From Lepidurus packardi (taxonomy: Eukaryota; Arthropoda; Branchiopoda; Notostraca; Triopsidae): a DNA stretch of 64,000 nt. The notes under the pieces were generated by a model, which searched no databases, had not been told where the DNA came from, and saw nothing but the letters and a program-made list of their open reading frames with translations. Positions 12,100 through 22,797 of the stretch are shown in pieces. The stretch lies in assembly GCA_023053545.1 (NCBI GenBank), contig JAKZAN010000001.1:826565-890564 (forward strand), written 5' to 3'. The position numbers were made by a program, and so were the translations under genes. Positions within the stretch are counted from its first letter, which is position 1. Each line of letters starts with the position of its first letter.

Positions 12100-12417
12100 G
12101 TCTCAGGTACGCGAACGGGAGACGAGCACCGACCAACAACCAGCAGTAGTCGAAGAAATCGAACCCCAAAAATGTCTTCAAATGTGGCCATTTCGTCTTC
12201 ACCGGTTCCCCAAGACAGACATTCGATTCGTAAAAGGGGGCCTCAGCAAGCGATTTTCTGACACGACACGATCAATGCCAACGGTTTTCTTGCTCCTACT
12301 CTAGTTACACCACAGTCTGGCCAATACTTCCCCTTTTTTCCGTTTGACAAGAATCCGGAATCCATTACCCGCTTTAACCGAGCATTCCTGTCCAGTAACC
12401 AAAGAAAAAAAAGTTAA
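12100..12417 (+). pseudogene. coding-like exon interrupted by one in-frame TGA
   Basis: After an acceptor (cacgttgcag, ending 12099) one reading frame encodes SSSRRNRTPKMSSNV, VPQDRHSIRKRGPQQAIF, then a TGA at 12259-12261. The same frame then continues with TINANGFLAPTL, YFPFFPFDKNPESITRF and RAFLSSNQRKKS to a TAA at 12417. Both halves have protein-like composition in the same frame, so this may be a decayed exon, a terminal exon followed by chance openness, or a sequencing error at the TGA. No family recognised. An additional open frame follows at 12597-12770 (ELNEAYKTYSSTPYQRTPF) and may belong to the same remnant. Confidence 0.35.
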
Positions 12418-12769
12418 AAAATAAATAAAAATAAAGTAAAAGATGGTAATGTTGCCGCATTTGTTACCAGCACTGTCAGTAATTCGGACCCATTTCTCCT
12501 CCTTTTAAACCCCGCCCCTTCGGGGGGCACCGAAAGCAGGTCATGTTTTCCTAGGATTGGGGTTGAACTCCGTCACGCAGAGATGGATCGTCCTATTTGT
12601 CGTCCGTCTTATCTCCGCCAGAACTTAACGAAGCGTACAAAACGTACTCTTCAACCCCATACCAACGTACTCCCTTCCTGCCAGCGAATCCTTCCTGGTC
12701 AACAATTAACCTCCTTTTACATGGACCCGAGCGTTTGTTGGAGGAATCGGCCACGTCACGTACTTTTCC

Positions 12770-13592
12770 AGTGAGGAAAGTACATGCTCGTCACGTACTT
12801 TCCCTTGGATGGGGGAAAGTACATGCTCCTCACGTAATTTCCATTGGATGGGGGAAAGTACGTGCTTTCACGTAATTTCCCTTGGATTGGGGAAAGTATA
12901 TGCTTTCACGTACTTCCCCCTTGGATGGAGAGAAGTACGTACCTTAACGTACTTTCCCTTGGATGGAGAAAGTAGGTGCTTTCACATACTTTCCATTGGA
13001 TGGAGAAAGTACGCGCTTTCGTGTACTTTTTCCTTAGATGTGGAGAAAGTACGTGCTTTCGTGTACTCTCCATTGGATGGGGAAAGTACGTGCTTTCGTG
13101 TACTTTTTCCTTAGATTTGGGGAAGTACGTGCTTTCGTGTACTCTCCATTGGATGGGGAAAGTACGTGCTTTCGTGTACTTTTTTCCTTTGGATTGGGGG
13201 AAAGTAAGTGTTTTCACATACTTTCCCTTCGATGGGGAAAGTACATGCTTTCGTGTACTCTCCATTGGATGGGGAAAGTACGTGCTTTCGTGTACTTTTT
13301 TCCTTTGGATTGGGGGAAAGTAAGTGCTTTCACATACTTTCCCTTCGATGGGGAAAGTACATGCTTTCGTGTACTTCCCATTGGATTGGGGAAAAGTACG
13401 TACTTTTCACGTACTTCCCCTTGGATTGGAGAAAGTACGCGCTGTTAGCGTACTTTTCCTTGGATTGGGGGAAGTACATGTTTTCACGTACTTTCCCCTT
13501 GGATTGGAAAAAGTACGTGCTCTTAGCGTACCTTTCCTTGGATTGGGTAAAGTACTTGCTTTCACGTACTTTCCCTTGGATTGGGGGAGGGT
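12770..13592. repeat. minisatellite of ~21 hairpin-forming units (37-42 bp)
   Basis: Units read GGGGAAAGTACGTGCTTTC then (G/A)CGTACTTTCCCTTGGATT. Each unit is a near-perfect inverted repeat (GGGAAAGTACGTG..CACGTACTTTCCC) around a 4-7 nt loop. A ~112-bp higher-order unit of three copies is visible between 13040 and 13380. Many frames stay open across the array, giving false ORFs of 90-139 codons on both strands. Confidence 0.93.
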
Positions 13593-14135
13593 TTAACCTT
13601 GTGGGTCACTTTGGCGCGGAGGGTTAAAAGGGTGCGGCGGTCCGGAAGAGGAAACTCCGCGGGGTGGCAAGACCGACAACACCCCTGAACTTCCCTGACT
13701 TGACCTGACTGACAAGCTGGAAAAGTTGGAAAAGCTTGGGAAAAACGGTCCCTATTACTTGCCCTGAAAACTGTGACTCAGTAACAAGGTTTCAGCCCCC
13801 CTCTCCTCCCCAGATTACATTACTGAACCCTTGCGGATGACTTCCCTGACTCTCCCCCCCCCTTCCAGTCGAGCGATCATCCTGAAACGCGGCCAGAAAT
13901 TCCCAGGCAGAAATGTAACAAGTCTATTTCTGCGACGAAAAGCAAAGGCTTCCTCGTCGGCTGCGAAAGATAAATGGGGAAGGGTGAATTCCTTTCTTTC
14001 ACCCCGCTCCTACCGCGGAATTTCGGACTAGCTTAGCTTTCGGACTAGCCATTCGGGGCTCCGAAGTTATATCTCTGCAGTTATATCAGACTGGAGAGGG
14101 GTGGGCCAAAGGGAAGGATGTAACTAGGTGCCCAC
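13593..14135. other. no gene supported
   Basis: GC-richer single-copy sequence after the minisatellite, with short C-runs. Short ORFs show no domain or splice evidence. Confidence 0.4.
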
Positions 14136-14388
14136 CGCCGGAAAGAGGGGGGTAAAACGGGGGGTGGGAAAGAAAGGGAGTCCACTGGGTCGTCATCAAT
14201 GTCCTTGTTGGTTTCCGAGTCTGAATTTCTGCGTTTTGTAAAGGAACAGAACTTGACAGCGAACATTACTGCTCACCCTCAAGACATTGCTAGTAAACCA
14301 CTGTCTTTCCTGGGGACATCTTGCCGGAGTCTAGATTTCCAACTGGTTTTCTCCGCAGCAAGTGTTTTACGAACTTGTACCAGCATTT
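14136..14388 (-). CDS. two weak exon candidates on the minus strand
   Basis: A strong acceptor (tttcttcccccgcag) precedes 14388-14299, and another (tttacaaaacgcag) precedes 14228-14136; donors gtttac and gtgggc follow. The second contains the coding-looking frame NSDSETNKDIDDDPVDSL followed by a proline-rich run. However, that frame does not join in phase with the best frame of the first. Either the exons belong to different frames than I assume or one is spurious. Confidence 0.2.
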
Positions 14389-14510
14389 CTGCGGGGGAAG
14401 AAATTTTATTGCTGCGAAAATTCCGTTGTGACAAAGGCGGTGCTAGACAGGCAGGGTTATGCCAACGTATACGTGATAGGCAACTTTTGATTTGAGTGAA
14501 AGTTTTCAAG

Positions 14511-14608
14511 CTTTCAATCTGATTTGGATTGAAAGTTGCAGTTTTCGGAAGCCGGTACAGAAATGTGGATCTCTGTACCGGTAATCTGCCTTGATCGCGT
14601 CAAGGCAG
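14511..14608. other. cluster of three perfect stem-loops
   Basis: Three consecutive perfect inverted repeats lie within 98 bp: CTTTCAATC/GATTGAAAG (14511-14535, loop 7), CCGGTACAGA/TCTGTACCGG (14552-14581, loop 10) and CTGCCTTGA/TCAAGGCAG (14586-14608, loop 5). No promoter, terminator or tRNA signals are evident around them. Confidence 0.6.
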
Positions 14609-14619
14609 TAATTCCCGAT

Positions 14620-15170
14620 TATGCAAGCTTCGTTACACGTTTGTCTCGGCAGAGCTGAAAGTTTCAGAGCGTAGGAACCCTTTTACCAAGCAATTAGGGT
14701 AGAACGGTACTTTCTTTCCTTGTTGCTATGGCGACGAGGGTACGTGATTGCTAATCCATGCAAATCGTGCTAACAAAAACTGTTTACACATTGCTTTACT
14801 GTTGTACTCCTTGCAAAGACGTTTTACTTAGCCTAAATTAAAGTAATTTAGACTCCTTTGTGTTAGAGCTCCTTTAGTATTATGTTGGCTTTTTACTTTA
14901 GAAATTGCTGCGTAGGAACAGAAAGACGGTCGAATGAAGCTAAATTCATTAGCGCTGGGCAATCTCTTGTTGGTGTTATGGCTATAAAGTCCGTGCTGGG
15001 GAAGCCGAAGACATGGTCCGTATACTGCAGAAGAAATAGGTGATAGCTAACACGTTAGGATGCTAACTTGCTTGTTTTTTACCGTCCAAATCTAGAATTG
15101 GATCCGTTACAGGTGGTACAGTTAGATTAGGGCATATTACGTTCAATATTGCTGTCGTGTACCTTGATTA
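14620..15170. other. no gene supported
   Basis: Single-copy sequence with no convincing exon, repeat or RNA gene. Confidence 0.4.
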
Positions 15171-15179
15171 GTTTATGGT

Positions 15180-15402
15180 CTTAAATCTTAAAAAGATCTT
15201 AAATCTTAAAATGATCTTAAATCTTAAAATGATCTTAAATCTTAAAATGATCTTAAATCTTAAAATGGTCCTAAATCTTCCAATGATCTTAAATCTTCAA
15301 ATGATCTTAAATCTTAAAATGATTTTAAAACTTAAAATGGTCTTAAATCTTAACATGATTTTAAATCTTAAAATGGTCTTAAATCTTAGAAAAACTTAAA
15401 AT
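15180..15402. repeat. 18-bp minisatellite
   Basis: About 12 copies of ATCTTAAATCTTAAAATG and variants. Because the period is a multiple of three, the plus strand stays open as a repeated LNLKMI peptide of 74 codons, which I treat as an artefact. Confidence 0.93.
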
Positions 15403-16046
15403 GAATATTGGATACCAACATTGATGAATAGCTTGCTGTACTAGTGTTAAAAGCGGGTCGAAACTTCAAACAACACATGCGTTTTGTCGATGAAGGTTCC
15501 CGGAAACTTGAGCTTGTTGGTGCGAAACAGTCACAGATGGCGCTGATGTTTGTTAGTGTTTTGCCTTGCGGAAGAAAGTAAGAAGTTTTGCTCGTGACAA
15601 GTACAACTTGTCATCACAGTTTGCTGTAGCAGTACACTGTCCCAAACCAAGTCGTCGAACATTCGAACGTTCTAAAAGATTTGAAAGCAATTTGAAACAA
15701 AAGTTTGATTTTTTTTAACAGCTAGTGGATAACCAAAGGACTTAGTTTAGGCAACGTAGTTCTCATAGTGGCAAATTTCATGTGCATGTTACCCATTATC
15801 CCTTGGAAAAGAAGGTGAATTGGTTATGAACTACCTCTTAGTTTACATTACCTTTACTTGTACTTAAACTACCTTACAGACCTGAAAAACGACTTACTTC
15901 TTGCGTAGATTTAGTGAAAATTGTCACTTTAATTATTGTCACATTTTTATTTTTTTATTGTTTTTTATTGTCACAATTGTCACATTTTTTATTGTCACTT
16001 TAATTATTAATGTGACAATTTTCCGTACAGTGTTACACATATTTTA

Positions 16047-16412
16047 CTGGTATAATAATATAAAATTTTACTATAATAATATAAAGTTTCACTATAATAA
16101 TATAAAGTTTTACTATAATAACAAAGTTTTACTATAATAATATAAAGTTTCACTATAATAATATACAGTTTTACTATAACGATATAAAGTTTTACTATAA
16201 CAATATAAAGTTTTACTATAATAATATAAAGTTTCACTATAATAATATAAAGTTTTACTATAATAACAAAGTTTTACTGTAATAATATAAAGTTTTACTA
16301 TAATAACATAAAGTTTTACTATAATAATATAAAGTTTTACTATAATAACAAAGTTTTACTATAATAATATAAATTTTTACTAGAATAACAAAGTTTTACT
16401 AGAATAACATAA
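16047..16412. repeat. 19-20-bp AT-rich minisatellite
   Basis: About 18 copies of TACTATAATAATATAAAGTTT with shorter variants containing ATAACAAAG. Adjacent sequence (15925-16025) holds shorter TTGTCAC-type repeats. No coding function. Confidence 0.92.
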
Positions 16413-16700
16413 ACTTAGCCGGTGCCCAAGGTGTAAACGTATGCGAACCTGGCGACTAACAAAGGAACCAAGTTTAATTAATGAAGTTTAATTAATGAAT
16501 GTTTGTCAGCGCATTGTCCGTTGTATACCATCAAGTCTGCAGTGAATATCCAAGTAGAACACGTAAAATTACGTTAAGTAATGAATGTTTTGTTTGTTGT
16601 CTGGGTTAGCCTTACTAGTTTATGAACCGCGAATACGTACGCAACACGGCAGATCTCTTAATTGAACCAAGTCAGTTCGCGTCAGCCGTTAGGAACTCAC

Positions 16701-16826
16701 GCACAACATTCAAACCAGCGAGGCCCCTCTCTTTCCAGAACAAAACCTTTGCTTTTCTTGATGAATAGTGACACGATACACACGTCAGGCCATTCTTGAC
16801 TGCTTTTGTGGGGAGGACCGAGGGTT
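16701..16826 (-). CDS. possible single exon, unrecognised
   Basis: A minus-strand acceptor (acttacgctgtag, ending 16827) and an excellent donor (gtgagt after 16701) bound 126 bp. One frame contains PPHKSSQEWPDVCIVSLF and VLEREGPRWFECC; another open frame contains LTCVSCHYSSRKAK. The splice sites and composition suggest an exon, but no neighbour can be joined and I do not recognise a family. Confidence 0.3.
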
Positions 16827-17325
16827 CTACAGCGTAAGTCGTCTGTATAGAACTTCTACTTGGCCAACTCCATCCAACCAAGATTCGTCTCCTTTTTCCT
16901 CTCTTGAATTTAGTACCCTTTTGCCCTCACCCTCCCAAAACTTCGGAGGGCTTCCCAAAGTAAAATATGGCATTCGCTCATCAACGGTAACACAAGACTT
17001 ATGTCTCTCTAGAGAGAAATTTGCGTAATGAAGGGAACATGGTACTTAAAGCAAGTCCCAAACGAGGACGCTGGGTAACAGCACGAGTTTGAATAATTGT
17101 GAAGCGTTTCTAGGAGGAACAGAAGGGAGGAAAAGGGGGGTAAAGGGAGGTATGCAAAAGATCAAAGACTTGATTGCTGATGAACCCCAAAACTGACAAG
17201 CTTGATGAGCAACAAACCATGTTTACTGTCAGGCCCAACGGCCCTTCTAAAAGGGCAGTGCTTTATAAATACAACCTTCTTACAGAGCAGGGCAAAAAGG
17301 AAATTACTTCTTAAAATAGAGCAAG

Positions 17326-18852
17326 ATATCTTGTTTCTAAAGATGGTTTCTTCCAGCTAGGCTGCAAGTAATAAGCTATTAGAGGAAGCAATGTAGGGCG
17401 TCATAATCGTACCCTAGAACTCTGTCAACCATTTGAAGCACGAAAGGTAACGGTAACGAGCGCCCTACAGCACCTCTGTGACGTCATAGTCAATAGGTCG
17501 CATTTCTAAAGATGGTTTCTTTCGAGCTATGCTCCAAGTAATAAGCTAGTACAGAAAGAAATGTTTGGCGTCATAAACGTATCGTACCCTAGAATTCTAA
17601 CCATTTGAAGCACGCAAGATAACGGTAACGAGCGCTCTACAGCACCTCTGTGACGTCATAGTCAATAGGTCGCATTTCTAAAGATGGTTTCTTTCGAGCT
17701 ATGCTCCAAGTAATAAGCTAGTACAGAAAGAAATGTTTGGCGACATAAACGTATCGTACCCTAGAATTCTAACCATTTGAAGCACGCAAGATAACGGTAA
17801 CGAGCGCTCTACAGCACCTCTGTGACGTCATAGTCAATAGGTCGCATTGCTAAAGATTGTATCTTTCGAGCTATGCTCCAAGTAATAAGCTATTACAGAA
17901 AGCAGTGTAGGGCGTCATAAACGTATCGTACCCTAGAATTCCAACCCTTTGAAGCACGAAAGATAACGGTAACGAGCGCTCTACAGCACCTCTGTGACGT
18001 CATAGTCAATAGGTCGCATTTCTAAAGATTGTATCTTTCGAGCTATGCTCCAAGTAATAAGCTATTACAGAAAGCAATGTAGGCCGTCATAATCGTATCG
18101 TACCCTAGAATTCTAACCATTTGAAGCACGAAAGATAACGGTAACGAGCGCTCTACAGCACCTCTGTGACGTCATAGTCAATAGGTCGCACTTCTAAAGA
18201 TTGTTTCTTTCGAGCTATGCTCCAAGTAATAAGCTATTACAGAAAGCAATGTTTGGCGTCATAAACGTATCGTACTCTAGAATTCTAACCCTTTGAAGCA
18301 CGAAAGATAACGGTAACAAGCGCTCTACAGCACCTCTGTGACGTCATAGTCAATAGGTCGCATTTCTAAAGATGGTTTCTTTCCAGCTATGCTCCAAGTA
18401 ATAAGCTATTACAGAAAGAAATGTTTGGCGTCATAAACGTATCGTACTCTAGAATTCTAACCATTTGAAGCACGAAAGTAAACGGTAACAGCACCTCTGT
18501 GACGTCAGAGTCAATAGGTCGCATTGCTAAAGATTGTTTCTTTCCAGCTATGCTCCAAGTAATAAGCTAGTACAGAAAGAAATGTTTGGCGTCATAAACG
18601 TACCGTACCCTAGAATTCTAACCATTTGAAGCACGAAAGTAAACGGTAACAGCACCTCTGTGACGTCATAGTCAATAGGTCGCATTGCTAAAGATTGTAT
18701 CTTTCGAGCTATGCTCCAAGTAATAAGCTATTACAGAAAGCAATGTAGGGCGTCATAAACGTATCGTACCCTAGAATTCTAACCATTTGAAGCACGAAAG
18801 GTAACGGTAACGAGCGCCCTACAGCACCTCTGTGACGTCATATTCAATAGCT
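17326..18852. repeat. 172-bp satellite array, nine units, one CRE palindrome each
   Basis: Units carry TCTAAAGATGGTTTCTTTC, AGCTATGCTCCAAGTAATAAG, CGTATCGTACCCTAGAATTC, AACGGTAACGAGCGC and CACCTCTGTGACGTCATAG. The octamer TGACGTCA begins at 17479, 17651, 17823, 17995, 18167, 18339, 18500, 18661 and 18833. Spacing is therefore 172 bp except for two 161-bp intervals where 11 bp around CGAGCGCTCTA are missing. Copies are highly similar. Confidence 0.95.
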
Positions 18853-20045
18853 CGCATGGCAATTTCTGAATGGCTATTGAAAACTGTTGAGAGAAAGTCA
18901 ATCGTTTACAGAATGATAGAGTAAACGCCTCGATCAAAAGTTCCGTTACTCTTTTAACCTTTCTGAATCCCTTAACATTGACTTTCATCCAGTAATATTC
19001 AACATATGCAACCGAAAATATTCCAAAAAATTGAACAAAATACTATAACTGAACAAAACACTATTCAACAGAAAGCACCCTAAACATTATGGTAATAAGA
19101 ATAAAAAATCATAAAAATAATAAATAAATAAATACTAAAAATAAGAATAAAAAGGCATTTTTTTGGCTTATTTTACCTTCAGATTACGCTGCAGCCATCA
19201 ACAATGGTTCAAGTATAGCTTCCTGGTAACGGGACACGGTTTTATTTTCTCCTTAACACTTTGCCTCCTTAAAAGTGACGGGATGTCGGCTGTCACTTAA
19301 AAGCCTTTAATACGAATTTCAATCCGTCATTGAGGCAACGCAGTGACGCTTCTTTTTTCGCCCGCCCAAACTCTTTTGTTCCGCTTGCTGCATCAGCTTC
19401 CCACGTAACACCAAAAGCTCTCTCTCTTTCTCCCCCCAAAGATGAAAAGAGACGAGAGTGCAATCTTGCAACACGTCACCCGCACAGGAAGAAATCCTCA
19501 CTTCAGCATGTCACACACATATAAAACTCAAGTACTTTCTATCACGTATACGCGACTTGAACGCTACAAAAAACGACTCAATTCCGGTCTGTCCTTTACA
19601 AATTCTGAGTGGTGATTTGACAGTGCAGGGTAAACAACACACACAACCTGGAGCACATGCCTAGGGTCCGTAAGGCCTGGTAGCTGGCACACGACTGAGG
19701 CGTCGAGGGCGACTGGCGGGGTCAGAACCCGCATGGCGTGGCACTAGCAACAAAGGAGGTGCTAAAGCAAAGGCGCGACGGATGTCACACACAGCACAGC
19801 GCACGGGCAGGCCTTCGCTCCCCTCCCGTTTTTTGGAGTTGGGTGCTTTTTTACTTGGCAGAAAGGGGTTCTTTGTCGAGGGTAGTTTCTTGGTTCAATA
19901 CAGCAAAAGCTGGAATTATAGAACCGCGGTTACACGTACTGTTGCCTGCAAGCGTTTTCACTAAGCTATTGGCTATCGTACCGCAAAGTCAATGGTTCTG
20001 GAGTGCACACTAGAGGGCCGGAAACAATGGCCGGCCCCGGTGCAG
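18853..20045. other. no gene supported
   Basis: AT-rich then mixed sequence. Small overlapping ORFs near 19320-19660 and 19740-20010 show no domains, no splice logic and no homology I recognise. Confidence 0.4.
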
Positions 20046-20057
20046 CTGCGGACGCTC

Positions 20058-20432
20058 TGGACCCTTTCTTTTTGGCTTTCTAAAGGTGTTTATTTCATTT
20101 ATTTTACTTTATTTATTTCTTTATTATTTCTTTATTTATTTTTTTGATTTATTTACCTTTTCTTGGCAGGAGATGCATGTGTGAAGGGTCGCGGACAAGT
20201 AGAACTACAACTTGGCCATTGAGAAGCGTTCTAGCTTCATGTTTTGAATGAACCCTTTCTTTTTGGGTTTCTAAAGGTGTTTATTTCATTTATTTTATTT
20301 ATTTCGTTTCATCGGGTGTTTTGTTTAGGTAGCGTTACCTTTTCTTGGCAGGAGATGCATGTGTGAAGGGTCGCGGACAAGTAGAACTACAACTTGGCCA
20401 TTGAGAAGCGTTCTAGTTCATGTTTTGAATGT
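20058..20432. repeat. tandem duplication of a ~190-bp segment
   Basis: The block starting ACCCTTTCTTTTTGG.TTTC, passing CCTTTTCTTGGCAGGAGATG and CGGACAAGTAGAACTACAAC, and ending TTCATGTTTTGAATG occurs twice (about 20058-20250 and 20251-20432). The T-rich middle differs between copies. Confidence 0.85.
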
Positions 20433-21123
20433 ATCCATGTCTCGTTTTCGCTTTGAGCGGGGCTGAAATACCGCCTGGCAGCCTGGCAGGACGCTAACAG
20501 GAACCTTTAACGCACCTTACGAAGACACGAGGTTGAAATATAGAGTTGGCAGTGAGTCAAGTGGTAGGGTAGAGCTGGTACTCAATCCTCGCTGATTACC
20601 TGGCGACGAAACAAAACCGCCGAAGACGAGTTTATTGTATTTTTTTTGCGTTTTAAGCTAGAATGGAAAGCAAAGAAGGTTTGAGAAAAAGGGGTTGGCC
20701 TCGCGGAAAATCCTTGTTGCGCTACGATAGCTATTTCGAATAACAAAGAGCCCCACAAGCCCAGAAAAGGAGGGGGTGGAGGGGGGGAATAGGCGGGAGA
20801 TAAAAGCTAAAGATGTAACGAAACGAGCTTCAATCTTGCCGGAACAGCGTATGAGCTTTTCGGCGTTCCTTTTCTGGGGGAGTGTACACAGAAAGCTTCG
20901 TTTTGGGTCCTGGAGACCCCGACAGAAAGAGAGAAAGAGCAGCTTTTATACTAGGACGTTGGTAATCAGCGTAGAGTGGTAGTAATACTCGGGAAGTAGA
21001 AGTAAGACTCACAGCTTCTCTCTTTTTAGGCTCCCAATGCGACGAGCCCAAGCAGGATGTACTTGGGTCGTACTTGGGTCCCAATTTTGGCTGCGACCGA
21101 AAAGTTGTTCCCAGCGCCGAATT

Positions 21124-21133
21124 TATATAAAAG
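21124..21133 (+). promoter_or_regulatory. candidate TATA box
   Basis: TATATAAAAG is a textbook TATA element in a locally GC-richer context, and start of transcription would be expected about 30 bp downstream. The only ORF immediately downstream (through 21295) is short and unrecognised, so the promoter has no known gene. Confidence 0.3.
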
Positions 21134-21339
21134 GACGGAGAACGGATGGACGTTGAGGGCGATCGACGTTTACGACGCACCTTGTCACACAAATCTCATC
21201 AAACCCATAGTTCCGGAAAAGAAGAAAAACCAGGATTCTCAAATGGCGATTCTTGGGGATTCACGGAGGATAAAGGCTGTGGCGGCGGGAGGCTAGGCTA
21301 GTGCGGAAAAGAACCCCAAGATTGAGCTGGACACTGTCT

Positions 21340-22797
21340 TGTTTCTGGACCAATGCCTCCAATCGTGTTCGAGCCGTCAATTCTGAATCTTCTTCCAACA
21401 TGGTAGAAAAAAGTCAATAAATCAAGCATTTTACTTTGGCCCGGGTCCCACAACAAAGTCTCGAAACCTTAAAACAAAACAAAACAAAAGAAATTAAATG
21501 CGATGAAAAAAATAGCGTTGTATCGGGATTTTCCTGGAATGGATCGATATGTCAATGTATCGAATGTAGAATATGTCAATTAGAATGTATCGTAAAATTA
21601 GATATGTATCGTACAATTAGAATGTATCGTAAAATTATATATCGATATGTCAATGTATTGAATGTATCGATATGTCAATTAGAATGTATCGCAAAATTAG
21701 ATATGTATCGTACAATCAGAATGTATCGTAAAATTAGATATGTATCGTAAAATATACTTCTTAATCAACATACTTATTATTCAACGGAATTACTTTCTTT
21801 TATTATTCGTAGTAATCAGTTGCTAAAATCACGTTTTATTTTCTGGACCAATGCCTCCAATCGTGTTCGAGCCGTCCATTCTGAATCTTCTTCCAACATG
21901 GTAGAAAAAAGTCAATAAAGCAAGCATTTTACTTTGGCCCGGGTCCCACAACAAAGTCTCGAAACCTTAAAACAAAACAAAACAAAAGAAATTAAATGCG
22001 ATGAAAAAAATAGCGTTGTATCGGGATTTTCCTGGAATGGATCGATATGTCAATGTATCGAATGTAGAATATGTCAATTAGAATGTATCGTAAAATTAGA
22101 TATGTATCGTACAATTAGAATGTATCGTAAAATTAGATATCGATATGTCAATGTATTGAATGGATCGATATGTCAATGTATCGAATGTATCGATATGTCA
22201 ATTAGAATGTATCGCAAAATTAGATATGTATCGTACAATCAGAATGTATCGTAAAATTAGATATGTATCGTAAAATATACTTCTTAATCAACATACTTAT
22301 TATTCAACGGAATTACTTTCTTTTATTATTCGTAGTAATCAGTTGCTAAAATCACGTTTTATTTTCTGGACCAATGCCTCCAATCGTGTTCGAGCCGTCC
22401 ATTCTGAATCTTCTTCCAACATGTTAGAAAAAAGTCAATAAATCAAGCATTTTACTTTGGCCCGGGTCCCACAACAAAGTCTACAAACCTTAAAACAAAA
22501 AAATAAATAAATAAATAAATGCGATGAAAAAAATAGCGTTGTATCGGGATTTTCCTGGAATGGATCGTAAAATATATATTCTTAATCAACATACTTATTA
22601 TATATATTCTTAATCAACATAGTTAAAATATTCTTAATCAACATACTTATTATTCAACGGAATTATTTTCATTTATTATTCGTACTAATTAGTTACATAC
22701 TTATTATATATATTCTTAATCAACATACTTATTATTCAACGGAACTACTTTCATTTATTATTCGTACTAATTAGTTGCTAAAATCACGTTTTATTTT
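21340..22797. repeat. three tandem copies of a ~500-bp repeat
   Basis: Each copy starts TTTCTGGACCAATGCCTCC and includes CATTTTACTTTGGCCCGGG and TGCGATGAAAAAAATAGCG, followed by short internal repeats of GAATGTATCGTAAAATTAG. Copies begin near 21340, 21840 and 22364. The third lacks most of the internal repeats and instead has ATATTCTTAATCAACATAC repeats. The two near-identical 104-106-codon ORFs inside copies one and two come from the repeat and are not considered genes. Confidence 0.93.

Noticed and set aside
12597-13627. Overlapping ORFs of 90-139 codons on both strands (for example 13038-13448, 13208-13627)
   Set aside because: They arise because the hairpin minisatellite keeps several frames open; the repeated CFRVL/YFPLDW-type peptide has no domain or start context.
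15175-15399. 74-codon LNLKMI repeat ORF
   Set aside because: It is an 18-bp minisatellite with a period divisible by three.
21436-22254. Two ~105-codon ORFs beginning MARVPQQSLETLKQNK
   Set aside because: They occur identically in two copies of a tandem repeat, with low-complexity tails, so they are repeat artefacts.
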